Below, one piece after another: positions 9,802 to 18,001 of a DNA stretch of 64,000 bases (the stretch's first letter is position 1; each line of letters opens with the position of its first letter). Source of the DNA: Endozoicomonas sp. 4G (GTDB lineage: Bacteria > Pseudomonadota > Gammaproteobacteria > Pseudomonadales > Endozoicomonadaceae); contig NZ_CP082909.1 of assembly GCF_023822025.1 (NCBI RefSeq), positions 1,850,001 to 1,914,000 on the forward strand. Direction: 5' to 3'. Position numbers and translations under genes: made by a program. The notes under the pieces are model-generated. The model saw only the letters and a program-made list of their open reading frames with translations. It was not told where the DNA came from and made no database searches.

Positions 9802-10634
9802 TCATGCAAAGTGAATTGCCTTAGGTGTCTTATAGTCCAGCGACTGATGTAATCGCTCAGTGTTGTAAAACTCAAAGTACTCATCCAGCCCTGCGTGAAG
9901 CTCAGGAACCGTCTGAAACTCATGTGTGTATAGCCACTCGTACTTGACGGAACGCCAGAGCCTTTCTACAAAAATGTTATCCAATGCCCGGCCTTTGCCG
10001 TCCATACTGATCCTGATTTCCCGTTCCTGTAAGGGTGCCAGAAAATCATGGCTGGTAAACTGACAACCTTGGTCTGTGTTGAATATGTCAGGCTGTGCCT
10101 GCTCCAGAGCACGGTTCAACGCATGAATACAAAAATCTGCATCCAATGTATTTGATAACTCCCAGCTCACCACGTAACGGCTATACCAGTCAATAATGGC
10201 AACCAGATACATGAACCCTGCGGCATAGGGCAGTAGGTAATATCAGTACTCCACACCTGGTTAGGCCTGAGAATCTCAACCCCTCGAAGCAAGTAAGGGT
10301 ACACCTTGTGCTCCTTGTTCCTCAGACTGGTTCCAGGTTTTGGCCCTACACCCTGTATGCCCATCAACTGCATGAGTCGCTGAACACGCTTCCTGTTGAC
10401 TGGATAGCCCTGGTTATTCAGCCACGCTGTTAACCTGCGACTGCCGTAAAACGGTGTACGTGTATACTGTTCGTCAATCAAGCGCATCAGGCTCAGGTTC
10501 TCCAGGCTTTCCTGAGCCTGAGAGGCTTGGTAATACCAACTTGACCTGTTTAACCCAATCAGCTCACATTGTCGCTGAATGCTCAGTTCTGGATGATCTG
10601 GCTCAATGCACCTCCGCTTCTCATCAGTGGACAT
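9802..10634 (-). pseudogene. IS3 transposase orfB, broken by a frameshift
   Basis: The N-terminal part (10634 to about 10213) has HTH_21 and WSTDIT with the first catalytic Asp. The C-terminal part (10212-9802) carries the second Asp in NTDQG and the Glu in NIFVERLWRSVKYE, and ends in the usual YNTERLHQSLDYKTP. The two parts lie in different frames and join at CCGCAGGGTTC near 10215. One missing base there would restore PQGFMYLVAIIDWYSRYVV. All DDE residues are present, so the damage is a single small indel. Confidence 0.9.
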
Positions 10635-10908
10635 TGCCTGATTTTTTTTTCAACCAGTCCAGCTCCATTTTGAGCCGACCGATCTCTTGGTAAAGTGGCG
10701 CTGTCAGCGTTTCCGGATCAACCTCTGGTCTTGTCCTGCCGAAGACCTCTGAAATCCCTTGGAGCAGTTGACGCTTCCACTGACTGACCTGCACAGCTGC
10801 AACTTCATGCTCACTGGCCAGCTGGTTTATAGTCTTATCGCCCTTGTAAGCTTCCAGTGCCACCTGTGCCTTGAACTCGGGCGCGTGTCGTTTTCTTTTT
10901 GCTGCCAT
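10624..10908 (-). CDS. IS3 transposase orfA (HTH protein)
   Basis: 94 residues from the ATG at 10908, which has a near-perfect AAAGGAGGG upstream. The HTH_Tnp_1 domain (RHAPEFKAQVALEAYKGDKT, then QLASEHEVAAVQVSQWKRQLL) binds the IS ends, followed by a leucine-zipper-like stretch. It overlaps orfB at a run of nine A (10642-10650, minus strand), the place where IS3 elements make an OrfAB fusion. Here orfB lies in the +1 frame, so slippage of an unusual kind or an indel in the run must be assumed. Confidence 0.88.
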   Translation of the reverse strand: MAAKRKRHAPEFKAQVALEAYKGDKTINQLASEHEVAAVQVSQWKRQLLQGISEVFGRTRPEVDPETLTAPLYQEIGRLKMELDWLKKKSGNVH

Positions 10909-11017
10909 GATTCCCTCCTTTAGGGTCATGTTACAGCCAGAAAACTTAACTTAGCTAGCTGTCCAGTTTATGGGGTCCACTATATTGTTGGTTCGGAGTC
11001 CGCATCCTTCGACCGTG

Positions 11018-11050
11018 CATCCTGAGCGGAGTCGAAGGGCGCTCAGGATG
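11018..11050. repeat. Intergenic inverted repeat, REP-like
   Basis: CATCCTGAGC (11018-11027) and GCTCAGGATG (11041-11050) form a 10-bp stem around GGAGTCGAAGGGC. Sequences of this type (TCGACTCCGCTCAGGATG) are common dispersed intergenic repeats in proteobacteria. It sits between the two ISs. Confidence 0.6.
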
Positions 11051-11089
11051 AGCGTAGATTGTTCACGTCAAACTCATTGAGGTGACTTA

Positions 11090-12392
11090 GGGAAGTGGCG
11101 GTTAAGAAACTACCGATTCAGGAACGACAGTCATATCCCACTTTGGTAGTTTCGGATTCCTGATAATGTATGGATTTATATCAGTCATTTCTGATTTTCC
11201 AAGTCTCACTCCCTTGGGATAAAACTTGTCCAGCAGATTAACCACAGGACTCATCGCTTTCCATGTCATAGTTTCCGTCCATTTCAATACAGTGCTCACT
11301 GTATTCAATAACGTCCCACTCCAATGATTTTCCAGCGAAGACCACCTACGTTCGATGGGGTTGTATTTGCTGTGATAGGGAGGATAGTACACCCCATGAA
11401 TTTTCAGGCCTTTGCTTTGACTGAAACGCACCAGCCTTGAGAGGTACTGAGTGCGGTGACTATTATTTTCCGGACCATTATCGGCAAAAATAACAATCTC
11501 CTCTACCTCCGGATTTTCTTCTTTCACCAGATCCCACCACCACTCGAACGCATCGCAGACAAAATCACTGGTTTTGTTCGAATTGCCGTAGAAAATATGG
11601 AGTTGGTCGTTTTCAAGATTGAGAATGCCAAAAGGAATCAGTTTACTCTTCGTAGCCATGTCATGATCAAGTGCTTTAACAGGAGCCTTCCCACGAGATT
11701 TACCCCTCTGGAAAAGTCGCCAAGATTAACTGTTGCTTTGCAGTCTATGCTGACTCGCAACGCTTTTTTGTTGTTTTTAGCTTCTTCGTTTATTCGGTGG
11801 ACGTTTTCAAAAATGGCATCGGTTTCCGGGACTTTTTTGGGGTTTGGTTTTTGTACCCGACGCAGTTTATAGCCCAGGCGATTGAGAATATCATTAATGG
11901 TTCGCACTTTGGGAACCTGATCTTCCGCCCAGCCTTTTTCTTCAATGAGCTTTCGATGAACCGCTTTAGCTGTAATGCGAGTATAGGCTAATGTGTTCTT
12001 CATCTGTGGGTCTGCCTGGCTTTCCGGTTCAACCAGACTACGGATGTCTTGTTCTAATTGTGGTAGGTTAATTTCTGAACGGCGCTTGCCACATACTTCA
12101 TAATGGCCAAAGCACTCGAACCCTGTCCGTAGCTCATTGATACCGAGTTCTACGGACTTTCTGCTCCAACCAAACTCTGACTCCGTTAAGCGGGGACTCT
12201 CGTAGCAGAGCTTTTTCGACACCTCAGCCATGAAGATTCTTTTTTTCATGCCAGTGAGTTGTTTGGCTGCAAACTTAATGACGTCTTTGGCTTCTTGAGG
12301 AATAGCAACAGAGGTAGACATAGCAATCAATGACATAGGAGTTTAAGCTTGCTGCCTACCATACTCCGGTATGATTTTGATCGCCAGTTCCC
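11090..12392 (-). mobile_element. ISAzo13-family insertion sequence, copy 1 (defective)
   Basis: 1303 bp. Ends are GGGAAGTGGCGGTTAA at the low-coordinate side and, reading inwards from the other side, GGGAACTGGCGATCAA. The element is flanked on both sides by TTA (11087-11089 and 12393-12395), a 3-bp target duplication. It matches the intact copy at 34717-36020 in opposite orientation and is one base shorter. Confidence 0.93.
11102..12336 (-). pseudogene. ISAzo13-family transposase, frameshifted
   Basis: Same protein as the intact 411-residue transposase at 34773-36008, but a run of five G in that copy is four G here (complement at about 11704-11708). The frame breaks after DFSRG. The upstream part keeps residues 1 to about 211 and the downstream part, in another frame, keeps ATKSKLIPFG to the C-terminus with IVIFADNGPENN and NPIERRWSSLE. 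Apart from the deletion I see no difference, so inactivation is recent or a sequencing error. Confidence 0.93.
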
Positions 12393-12557
12393 TTACTGGT
12401 ATTCTGTCGTCATTTTTTCGAGGGAGTGACTCATCAGGCTCTGAAACATAACTGGTCTTTAGAGCTCTCGATAAAAAAAACAGTGAAATGAACTGTCTAA
12501 GCTATTCTTAACTGCCAGCCTCTAAAAGTCGATATTGGTCAAAACAGGTAGTTGACG

Positions 12558-13691
12558 ATGAAAATAAACGTCAGAATAATTATTTTATTACTTCTATGCT
12601 CGCTATCATCTTACTCAAATTCAAACGAATTGTGCTTTAAGTGGCAGCTGAAACATTATGGGTATTTAGTTCTGGATGGTGTTGTTGCAACATCCAATCA
12701 GGTCAGTCGTAGCAATGCTTTTACAGGATTTGATGATTACTCATCAGAGGTAGACTGGTCCACTCGAATGAATATGTTTTTTTATGAGTTTGTTATTTAT
12801 GAAGTAGCCTCTACCACTCATGTAGTTTTTAATCAGAATGCTCCTGATATTAATGTGCCAGAACCTTTTTATTCCTTATTAAGAGGTGCTAGCGATAGTC
12901 TTCAGCATAAATTCTTTACTCAGTACATACTAAAAGGTCAAATGACAAAAGCAGCGCGTCACTTTGCTGAGCTGTTATCTTGCATTTTCTGCCCTCCTTT
13001 TTTCTTCTTATACGCGATGTGTAAAGCAAGTAGCGATAGTGACTATGGAGAGAAGGTGGAAGCGCTGGAAGCCGCAACACCAAGCCGTTTACCAGATCAT
13101 GTCTCCATCGCTAAGCGCTCCTTGTCTCGTAGGACGGTAAACAGTAATAATGACGTGTTTCCATCGCCAAGCATGGAAACTATAGGCGATAACACTCATA
13201 TAGTTGACCTTTTTATGAATTCCCCTGAAGCACAACACTGGGTAATAGCCCGTCTAAAGCAAACTAATGCCGTGGTGGTGGAATTAATAATGCCTCAGTT
13301 ATTCAATACAGCTTTACCTGCGCTGCTTGGCGTGCAAGAGCAAATTACTGAAATTGATAATGAAGTTATACGACCATCGCATTTTGTATCAATAAATTTT
13401 AGTAATGGAATAAAAGTGCAATACCATATTAAGCAATTATCCGACAATGAGGTTAAGGTATTGGCCATTGTGGTTAGCGGTCATGGTTACACTCTAACTA
13501 TTGCTGACGATGATTATGATGTTGTAGAAAATCAACCTTCCCCAGATAATTCGCAGTTAACCGCAGCCTGTGATTGTAACGGAGCATGTAATTGTGCCAG
13601 CTCAAGTGTAAATACTACCGATGAGTCAGATGATCAGAGTGATACTTCCAGCCTTCAAAGTACTCCCCTGATTTTTCCGCACACCCATTAG
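12558..13691 (+). CDS. Exported protein of unknown function
   Basis: 377 residues from the ATG at 12558 (AGG about 10 nt upstream; a TTG two codons earlier is less likely). The N-terminus is a clear signal peptide (KINVRIIILLLLCSLSSYSNS). A middle hydrophobic segment rich in Phe and Cys (LLSCIFCPPFFFLYAMC, about 143-159) could insert in a membrane. The C-terminal 60 residues are acidic, Ser/Asp-rich and carry CDCNGACNC, a possible metal- or disulphide-forming cluster. Low GC compared with the core genes. No family recognised. Confidence 0.6.
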   Translation: MKINVRIIILLLLCSLSSYSNSNELCFKWQLKHYGYLVLDGVVATSNQVSRSNAFTGFDDYSSEVDWSTRMNMFFYEFVIYEVASTTHVVFNQNAPDINVPEPFYSLLRGASDSLQHKFFTQYILKGQMTKAARHFAELLSCIFCPPFFFLYAMCKASSDSDYGEKVEALEAATPSRLPDHVSIAKRSLSRRTVNSNNDVFPSPSMETIGDNTHIVDLFMNSPEAQHWVIARLKQTNAVVVELIMPQLFNTALPALLGVQEQITEIDNEVIRPSHFVSINFSNGIKVQYHIKQLSDNEVKVLAIVVSGHGYTLTIADDDYDVVENQPSPDNSQLTAACDCNGACNCASSSVNTTDESDDQSDTSSLQSTPLIFPHTH

Positions 13692-13698
13692 CGCCTGA

Positions 13699-13726
13699 GG
13701 GCAGCTATTCTCGGTCAGGCTCCTAG
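13699..13726 (-). repeat. 28-bp dispersed repeat, copy without the palindromic element
   Basis: The complement of this stretch is identical to 52370-52397, where it abuts the right end of palindromic copy B. It begins (minus strand) with CTAGGAGCCTGACC. Beyond it, CTCAGGCG recurs in both places, but here 13 bases between are missing. It lies between two convergent orphan genes. Confidence 0.85.
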
Positions 13727-13749
13727 GTGCCCTCCAGCGTGGGAGCGAG

Positions 13750-14733
13750 TTATGGGTCGAAGTAAATGTCGATCTGTTCTATCTGTTTGCTGCAGTGGGC
13801 GTTGAAGGGGGCAAAAGTGAGGGGAGGGCAAGCCTTATTATCATAAAGGTATTCAGAGGGCGGGTAAGCTGTATTGATAAAAAGGTTCATAAAGATCGGC
13901 CCAAAGAATGCTATGTTTCCTATTGCGCTGATCTTGCCCCATAGCGTGGTGGGCCATGGGCTAAAGTAGAAAGTCTCAAGCAAATCATGAGTGCCAAGCG
14001 TTATCTCAATGAGGTTACTGAGCGATTCGAAGTAGGTGAATTCATTACCACGGTAGATGTTGCTGGCAGCCGTATGGTGTATGTAGGCTGCAAGGGTGTT
14101 CCAGGCCATGCCGTGCACCATCATGAAGAAAGCAGAGTTAGAGTTGCTGGTAGATCCCCGGTAATGGTGCCATATTTTTTGGTAGATTATGCCATGGAAT
14201 ATGAGATTAACCAGTTGGCCGCCCCCGTTGTACAGAGCATGGGTGATACGTTCTGATAAGGACTCCTGGAGATTCAGGTGGGTACCATCCTTGAGCAGTA
14301 GGGTTGGGTCGTCGGGTACTGCAGTGACTCGAACAGAGGGGTCGTCTGCCTTTGATAGTGCCTGACAATCAGGATACGGAGTGTTTACAGAGCTGCTTTG
14401 CAATAAACGACAGGTGTAAATCAGTGTGTTGGGGTAGGCGAAAAAGGTCTTCTCAAGAAGCAGGCTATCTTCAGTCTCAATGATGGTTTTGCAGTCCTGG
14501 CGTTTGGTAAAATAAGGGAGAGAGAAGCGATGGCGATACCGCATGGCGTTGTGACAGTATTCATGGGTTTTACTCATCTTAATGCCCGCATCCGCCTGTA
14601 CAGGGGTGTGTGAATAGAGGCTGAGTAATGTAATAAGCGAAAGGGTGCTGATGAGTCTGATCTTCAGCTGTCTGGCTTCTGAATAGAGTGTATTGAAGCC
14701 AAAGTATCTTGCAAGCGCCTGAGGATGTGTCAT
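13750..14733 (-). CDS. Exported or membrane protein of unknown function
   Basis: 327 residues. A late hydrophobic segment (about 26-45, IRLISTLSLITLLSLYSHTPVQA) fits a signal peptide with a long N-region, cleaved near VQA-DA. Two or three further moderately hydrophobic stretches lie after residue 170 (VNLIFHGIIYQKIW, AFFMMVHGMAWNTLAAYI, ISAIGNIAFFGPIFMNLFI). Six cysteines in the mature part could pair in the periplasm. No family recognised. Convergent with the orphan gene at 12558. Confidence 0.55.
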   Translation of the reverse strand: MTHPQALARYFGFNTLYSEARQLKIRLISTLSLITLLSLYSHTPVQADAGIKMSKTHEYCHNAMRYRHRFSLPYFTKRQDCKTIIETEDSLLLEKTFFAYPNTLIYTCRLLQSSSVNTPYPDCQALSKADDPSVRVTAVPDDPTLLLKDGTHLNLQESLSERITHALYNGGGQLVNLIFHGIIYQKIWHHYRGSTSNSNSAFFMMVHGMAWNTLAAYIHHTAASNIYRGNEFTYFESLSNLIEITLGTHDLLETFYFSPWPTTLWGKISAIGNIAFFGPIFMNLFINTAYPPSEYLYDNKACPPLTFAPFNAHCSKQIEQIDIYFDP

Positions 14734-14829
14734 TAGTCACTTATTGTTACTTGAGAGTTAAGGGATGCGGATAAGCGTAGACCCTTTTCAGAAGTTGTTC
14801 CTACCTGCTGATACGAAGAGTGCTTTCTC

Positions 14830-15000
14830 ATGTATGATGTCCTTATTTCAACGGTTACAGGTCTGTTGGTCGGTATTTTATTTACTGCTATTAAATTGCC
14901 TATTCCCGGGCCACCCACTCTCGCGGCAGTGATGGGTGTCGTCGGTATTTATCTGGGAATGCATGTCTGCCACTTGCTCATTCGATTGTTTTTTACGTAA
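14830..15000 (+). CDS. XapX domain-containing small membrane protein
   Basis: 56 residues, two predicted membrane helices. The pattern TGLLVGILFTAIKLPIPGPP, then TLAAVMGVVGIYLG, is characteristic of the XapX family (DUF1427), whose members are 50-100 residue membrane proteins of unknown role. GAAGAG lies about 9 nt before the ATG. It is followed by the GT39 gene in the same direction 83 nt later. The role in the glycan locus, if any, is unknown. Confidence 0.8.
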   Translation: MYDVLISTVTGLLVGILFTAIKLPIPGPPTLAAVMGVVGIYLGMHVCHLLIRLFFT

Positions 15001-15083
15001 TGCATACTTAAATACACTTTTTTTAGACAGGGATTGTCGCATAATAGCAAGGTTTGTATTCGGTTTGGATAAAGTGGGGTTTC

Positions 15084-16547
15084 ATGCAGGAACGAGGGCG
15101 AATTGCCTCCTGGTGCATCATTGTGGTGGTGCTGCTTGTTCATTTGGTCATGGCATCCGGAGTGCCGCTGGGTGTCGATGAAGCTCACTATGCACTTTAT
15201 GCTCTGCATCCGGCCCTGAGTTACTTTGATCACCCGCCCATGGTGGGCTGGTTGCAGATATTGGTAGCGCCGCTGGGTTACGATGAATTTACCGTCAGGC
15301 TTGTTCCCGCAATTCTCTACGCATTAAGCAGTTATCTGGCGTTCAGGGTCACCAGAATACTCTTTCCTGACGGTCCGGCCTGGACCGGGCTGGTGGCTGT
15401 CTTTTTGTTGAATACGGCACCCATTCTGCAATTGATGGGGTGGGGGCTGGTGCCTGATCTGCCTCTAATGGTCTTTGGCCTTTTGTCCCTGGAGCTGATT
15501 TACCGTATCCATCAGCACAATCGTTTGCTGCACTGGCTGGGTCTGGGCATCGTCTATGGGCTGGCAGGATTGAGCAAATACACGGCCATATTTCTGCCTT
15601 TGGGTATGATCCTGTTCATGATTCAGCAGCAGGGGCTGAGATGGTTTTGGCAGGCAGGCCCATGGTTAGCTGCCTTTATCGCATTGGTGTTGATCTCTCC
15701 CGTATTAATCTGGAATGCTGACAACGATTGGGCATCCATCGCTTACCAGTTTGACCGTGGTGTTGGGGTTAAGGAGTGGTCTTTAAAAGAGGCGCTGGGC
15801 ATGCAGTTGGCGCAAATGCTTTTTTATTCCATCCTGGCTTATGTTGCTGCCATATCCGCTACTGTTTCACTGTTAAGAAAACGGATTCCGGAACAGGACA
15901 GGGCCTCTTCCTGGTTGATTATCTGGAATACTCTGCCGTTACTGATAGTGATCGGCTGGTCCGCTGGTGATGGTACGGTGCTGCCTAACTGGCCAGCCCT
16001 TGGTTGGACGTTATTGGCACCTTTGTCGGCTTACTGGATCTGTCGTGGCTGGTCGCGTTTGTGGGTGAAATGTCTGACTGTTTTTTCTTCCGCTCTGTCA
16101 TTGGGGCTGATTGGTTTTGTGTTCTTCTTTCTGGCATTTATGCCCCTTGCTACTTTTCCTTTCATGGCGCCAGCCATCAAGGATCTGGTGGGCTGGAAAG
16201 AAGCGGCTGAACAGGCTCAGCTCTTGCAACAGAAGTGGCAGAAAGAAGAGGGGGTAGAACCGGTGTTGATGGTGGATAACTGGACTAAGGCCAGTCGCAT
16301 AGCCTGGTATGCCTACCCAGAACCCGTTCAGCTGCTAACGGATCGATTAACTCAGTTTGACTTCTGGCATGGTAAACCAGAAGCCGATAGCTATGGCCTG
16401 TTGGTTCGCGACAAGTCATCGGCTCCTGAGAGTGACCATCTGGAAATACAGAATTTTTCCTGCACTCTGGTCGATGAGATGGAGTCTGGATTGGACGCCA
16501 TCATGGTGAATCGGTTCCAGTTTTACCGCTGTAAACCGTTACATTGA
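15084..16547 (+). CDS. GT39-family (ArnT/PMT-like) membrane glycosyltransferase
   Basis: 487 residues from ATG 15084. A multi-pass GT-C glycosyltransferase of the dolichyl-phosphate-mannose/ArnT type. It uses a polyprenyl-phosphate sugar to modify lipid A, a polymer or a protein on the outer face of the inner membrane. Visible signs are the acidic pair Asp32-Glu33 in GVDEAHYALYA, expected of GT-C catalytic loops, YFDHPPMVGWL at 47-57, around ten membrane helices, and a soluble C-terminal domain after about residue 370. The acceptor cannot be told from the sequence. With the PAP2-GtrA and GT9 genes it forms an envelope-glycan locus. Confidence 0.88.
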   Translation: MQERGRIASWCIIVVVLLVHLVMASGVPLGVDEAHYALYALHPALSYFDHPPMVGWLQILVAPLGYDEFTVRLVPAILYALSSYLAFRVTRILFPDGPAWTGLVAVFLLNTAPILQLMGWGLVPDLPLMVFGLLSLELIYRIHQHNRLLHWLGLGIVYGLAGLSKYTAIFLPLGMILFMIQQQGLRWFWQAGPWLAAFIALVLISPVLIWNADNDWASIAYQFDRGVGVKEWSLKEALGMQLAQMLFYSILAYVAAISATVSLLRKRIPEQDRASSWLIIWNTLPLLIVIGWSAGDGTVLPNWPALGWTLLAPLSAYWICRGWSRLWVKCLTVFSSALSLGLIGFVFFFLAFMPLATFPFMAPAIKDLVGWKEAAEQAQLLQQKWQKEEGVEPVLMVDNWTKASRIAWYAYPEPVQLLTDRLTQFDFWHGKPEADSYGLLVRDKSSAPESDHLEIQNFSCTLVDEMESGLDAIMVNRFQFYRCKPLH

Positions 16548-16750
16548 GGTGGCTTTGCTGAAAACCCGGTCCATTGTCTGACGGTTTTCATTTCACATTT
16601 GATTCACATCAGCCCTTTTACACTGTTCGGGCATCTTCTGCTGTCAGTTGTAACTTGGTTTTGAGTGTTGGATAATTTTGACCCATTCAGGGTGGGTGAT
16701 CGTTTTTATCGCTGAAAACTGTTTTGATAGGTTTTGAGGTTATATAAGGA

Positions 16751-18001
16751 ATGTCCGATGTGTTCGGAGCAGATTTTGGCCGGTCTCGCTCAATAATCAT
16801 TAAAGCGAGCTGCTTGTTGCTTCCCTTTGTAGCTCTGTTTTCAGTGACTGCTGTCAATCATTCAGTTTTTTATGAGATAAATAGCTGGGGTACTGAGGCT
16901 GCCGCTGCTGTTTTCTGGGTGCTGTTAACCAATCTGGGGGATGGTTTCTTCCTGTTCCCCCTGGCGATGTTGCTCTTCTATAAAAAGCCCGATAAACAAC
17001 TGGCCGTTATGTTTACCATGATCGTCGGTGACCTGCTGCTGAATGGCGGTAAAGCGCTTTTTTCCACTCTGCGCCCGGTGGGTGAGTTGGGGCTTGAAGC
17101 CGTGAATGTGCTGGGGCCCGTGGTAAAAACAGATTCGCTGCCTTCGGGGCATACCGGTACGGTTTTCCTTTTAGTTGGACTTTCGTTCCTTTATTTGCAA
17201 CCACGCCTCCAATACCTGATTCTGACGGTTGCTGGTTTTTCGTCAATATCCCGCATTGTGGTGGGGGCCCATTGGCCGATTGATATTTTTCTGGGTGCCT
17301 GGGTGGGCATTTTAGCGGCTGTCATAGGGCGTTTCCTGGCCAGCAAGCTGACATCTGGCTTAAAGAGCAGGATCGTCTTTATTCTGTTGGGTCTGTTGTG
17401 TGTGGCTGTCCTGCCGTTCTACGACAACGGGTTTCGTTCCTACACAGTGATTATGTATTTGCAGTTTGTATTGGCGCTGCTGGCGCTTGTGTTAAGCGTT
17501 CACTGCATGATCAGTCTCTACCAGGACGAGCTGGCATCACGCTTGAGACAGCCCGGAACCCTCTTGAACAAGTTGTTTCTTATGGGGCAGAGATTGTCCA
17601 AGTTCGGTATGGTGGGCGCCAGTGGCTTCCTGGTGGATATGGGTGTTTTTACCTTGCTAGGGCAGTGGCTGGGTGTGCCTCACTTAGTGGCCAGGGGCGG
17701 CTCTTATTGGGTGGCTGCCAGCTGGAACTGGTTTTGGAACCGTACCTTTACTTTTTCCCATGTTCCCAAAGAGAAAAAGCTGAAGCAGTGGAGTAAATAC
17801 CTGACGATGTCCCTGATCAGTTTTATTCCCAACTGGGGCACCTACTATTTGTTAACGACTTTTGTACCCTTCTTTATGGATTACAAGCAGCTGGCACTGG
17901 TATCCGGTGTTTTGGCAGGCATGCTGTTTAATTTCACCATAGCGACGGTATTTGTATTTGCAGGGCGGCAGTCCAATGTCGCTAAGGGAGCCAATCTATG
18001 A
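16751..18001 (+). CDS. Fusion of PAP2 phosphatase and GtrA-like flippase domain
   Basis: 416 residues with two membrane domains. Residues about 45-200 are a PAP2 phosphatase with all three motifs: Lys101 to Arg108-Pro109 (KALFSTLRP), PSGH at 131-134 and SRIVVGAHWPID at 167-178. Residues 284 to about 407 are a GtrA domain (KFGMVGASGFLVDMGVF), the family that helps translocate bactoprenol-linked sugars. One protein could thus pair lipid-phosphate removal with lipid-linked sugar handling. It overlaps the next gene by ATGA. AAGGA directly abuts the ATG, so the start is not certain. Confidence 0.88.
   Translation: MSDVFGADFGRSRSIIIKASCLLLPFVALFSVTAVNHSVFYEINSWGTEAAAAVFWVLLTNLGDGFFLFPLAMLLFYKKPDKQLAVMFTMIVGDLLLNGGKALFSTLRPVGELGLEAVNVLGPVVKTDSLPSGHTGTVFLLVGLSFLYLQPRLQYLILTVAGFSSISRIVVGAHWPIDIFLGAWVGILAAVIGRFLASKLTSGLKSRIVFILLGLLCVAVLPFYDNGFRSYTVIMYLQFVLALLALVLSVHCMISLYQDELASRLRQPGTLLNKLFLMGQRLSKFGMVGASGFLVDMGVFTLLGQWLGVPHLVARGGSYWVAASWNWFWNRTFTFSHVPKEKKLKQWSKYLTMSLISFIPNWGTYYLLTTFVPFFMDYKQLALVSGVLAGMLFNFTIATVFVFAGRQSNVAKGANL

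Larger units (their letters stand above)
9735..10979 (-). mobile_element. IS3-family insertion sequence, degenerate
   Basis: 1245 bp with ends TGGACCCCA at the left and the complementary TGGGGTCCA at the right; similarity continues imperfectly inwards (shared GACAG and AAGTTAAGT). It holds an orfA/orfB pair on the minus strand. I see no matching direct repeats at the flanks. orfB is frameshifted, so this copy should not transpose by itself. Confidence 0.88.

Noticed and set aside
16647-16655. GTTGTAACT, the core of an E. coli Ter site
   Set aside because: A 9-bp match is expected by chance about once in two windows of this size, and the flanks do not match the Ter consensus.
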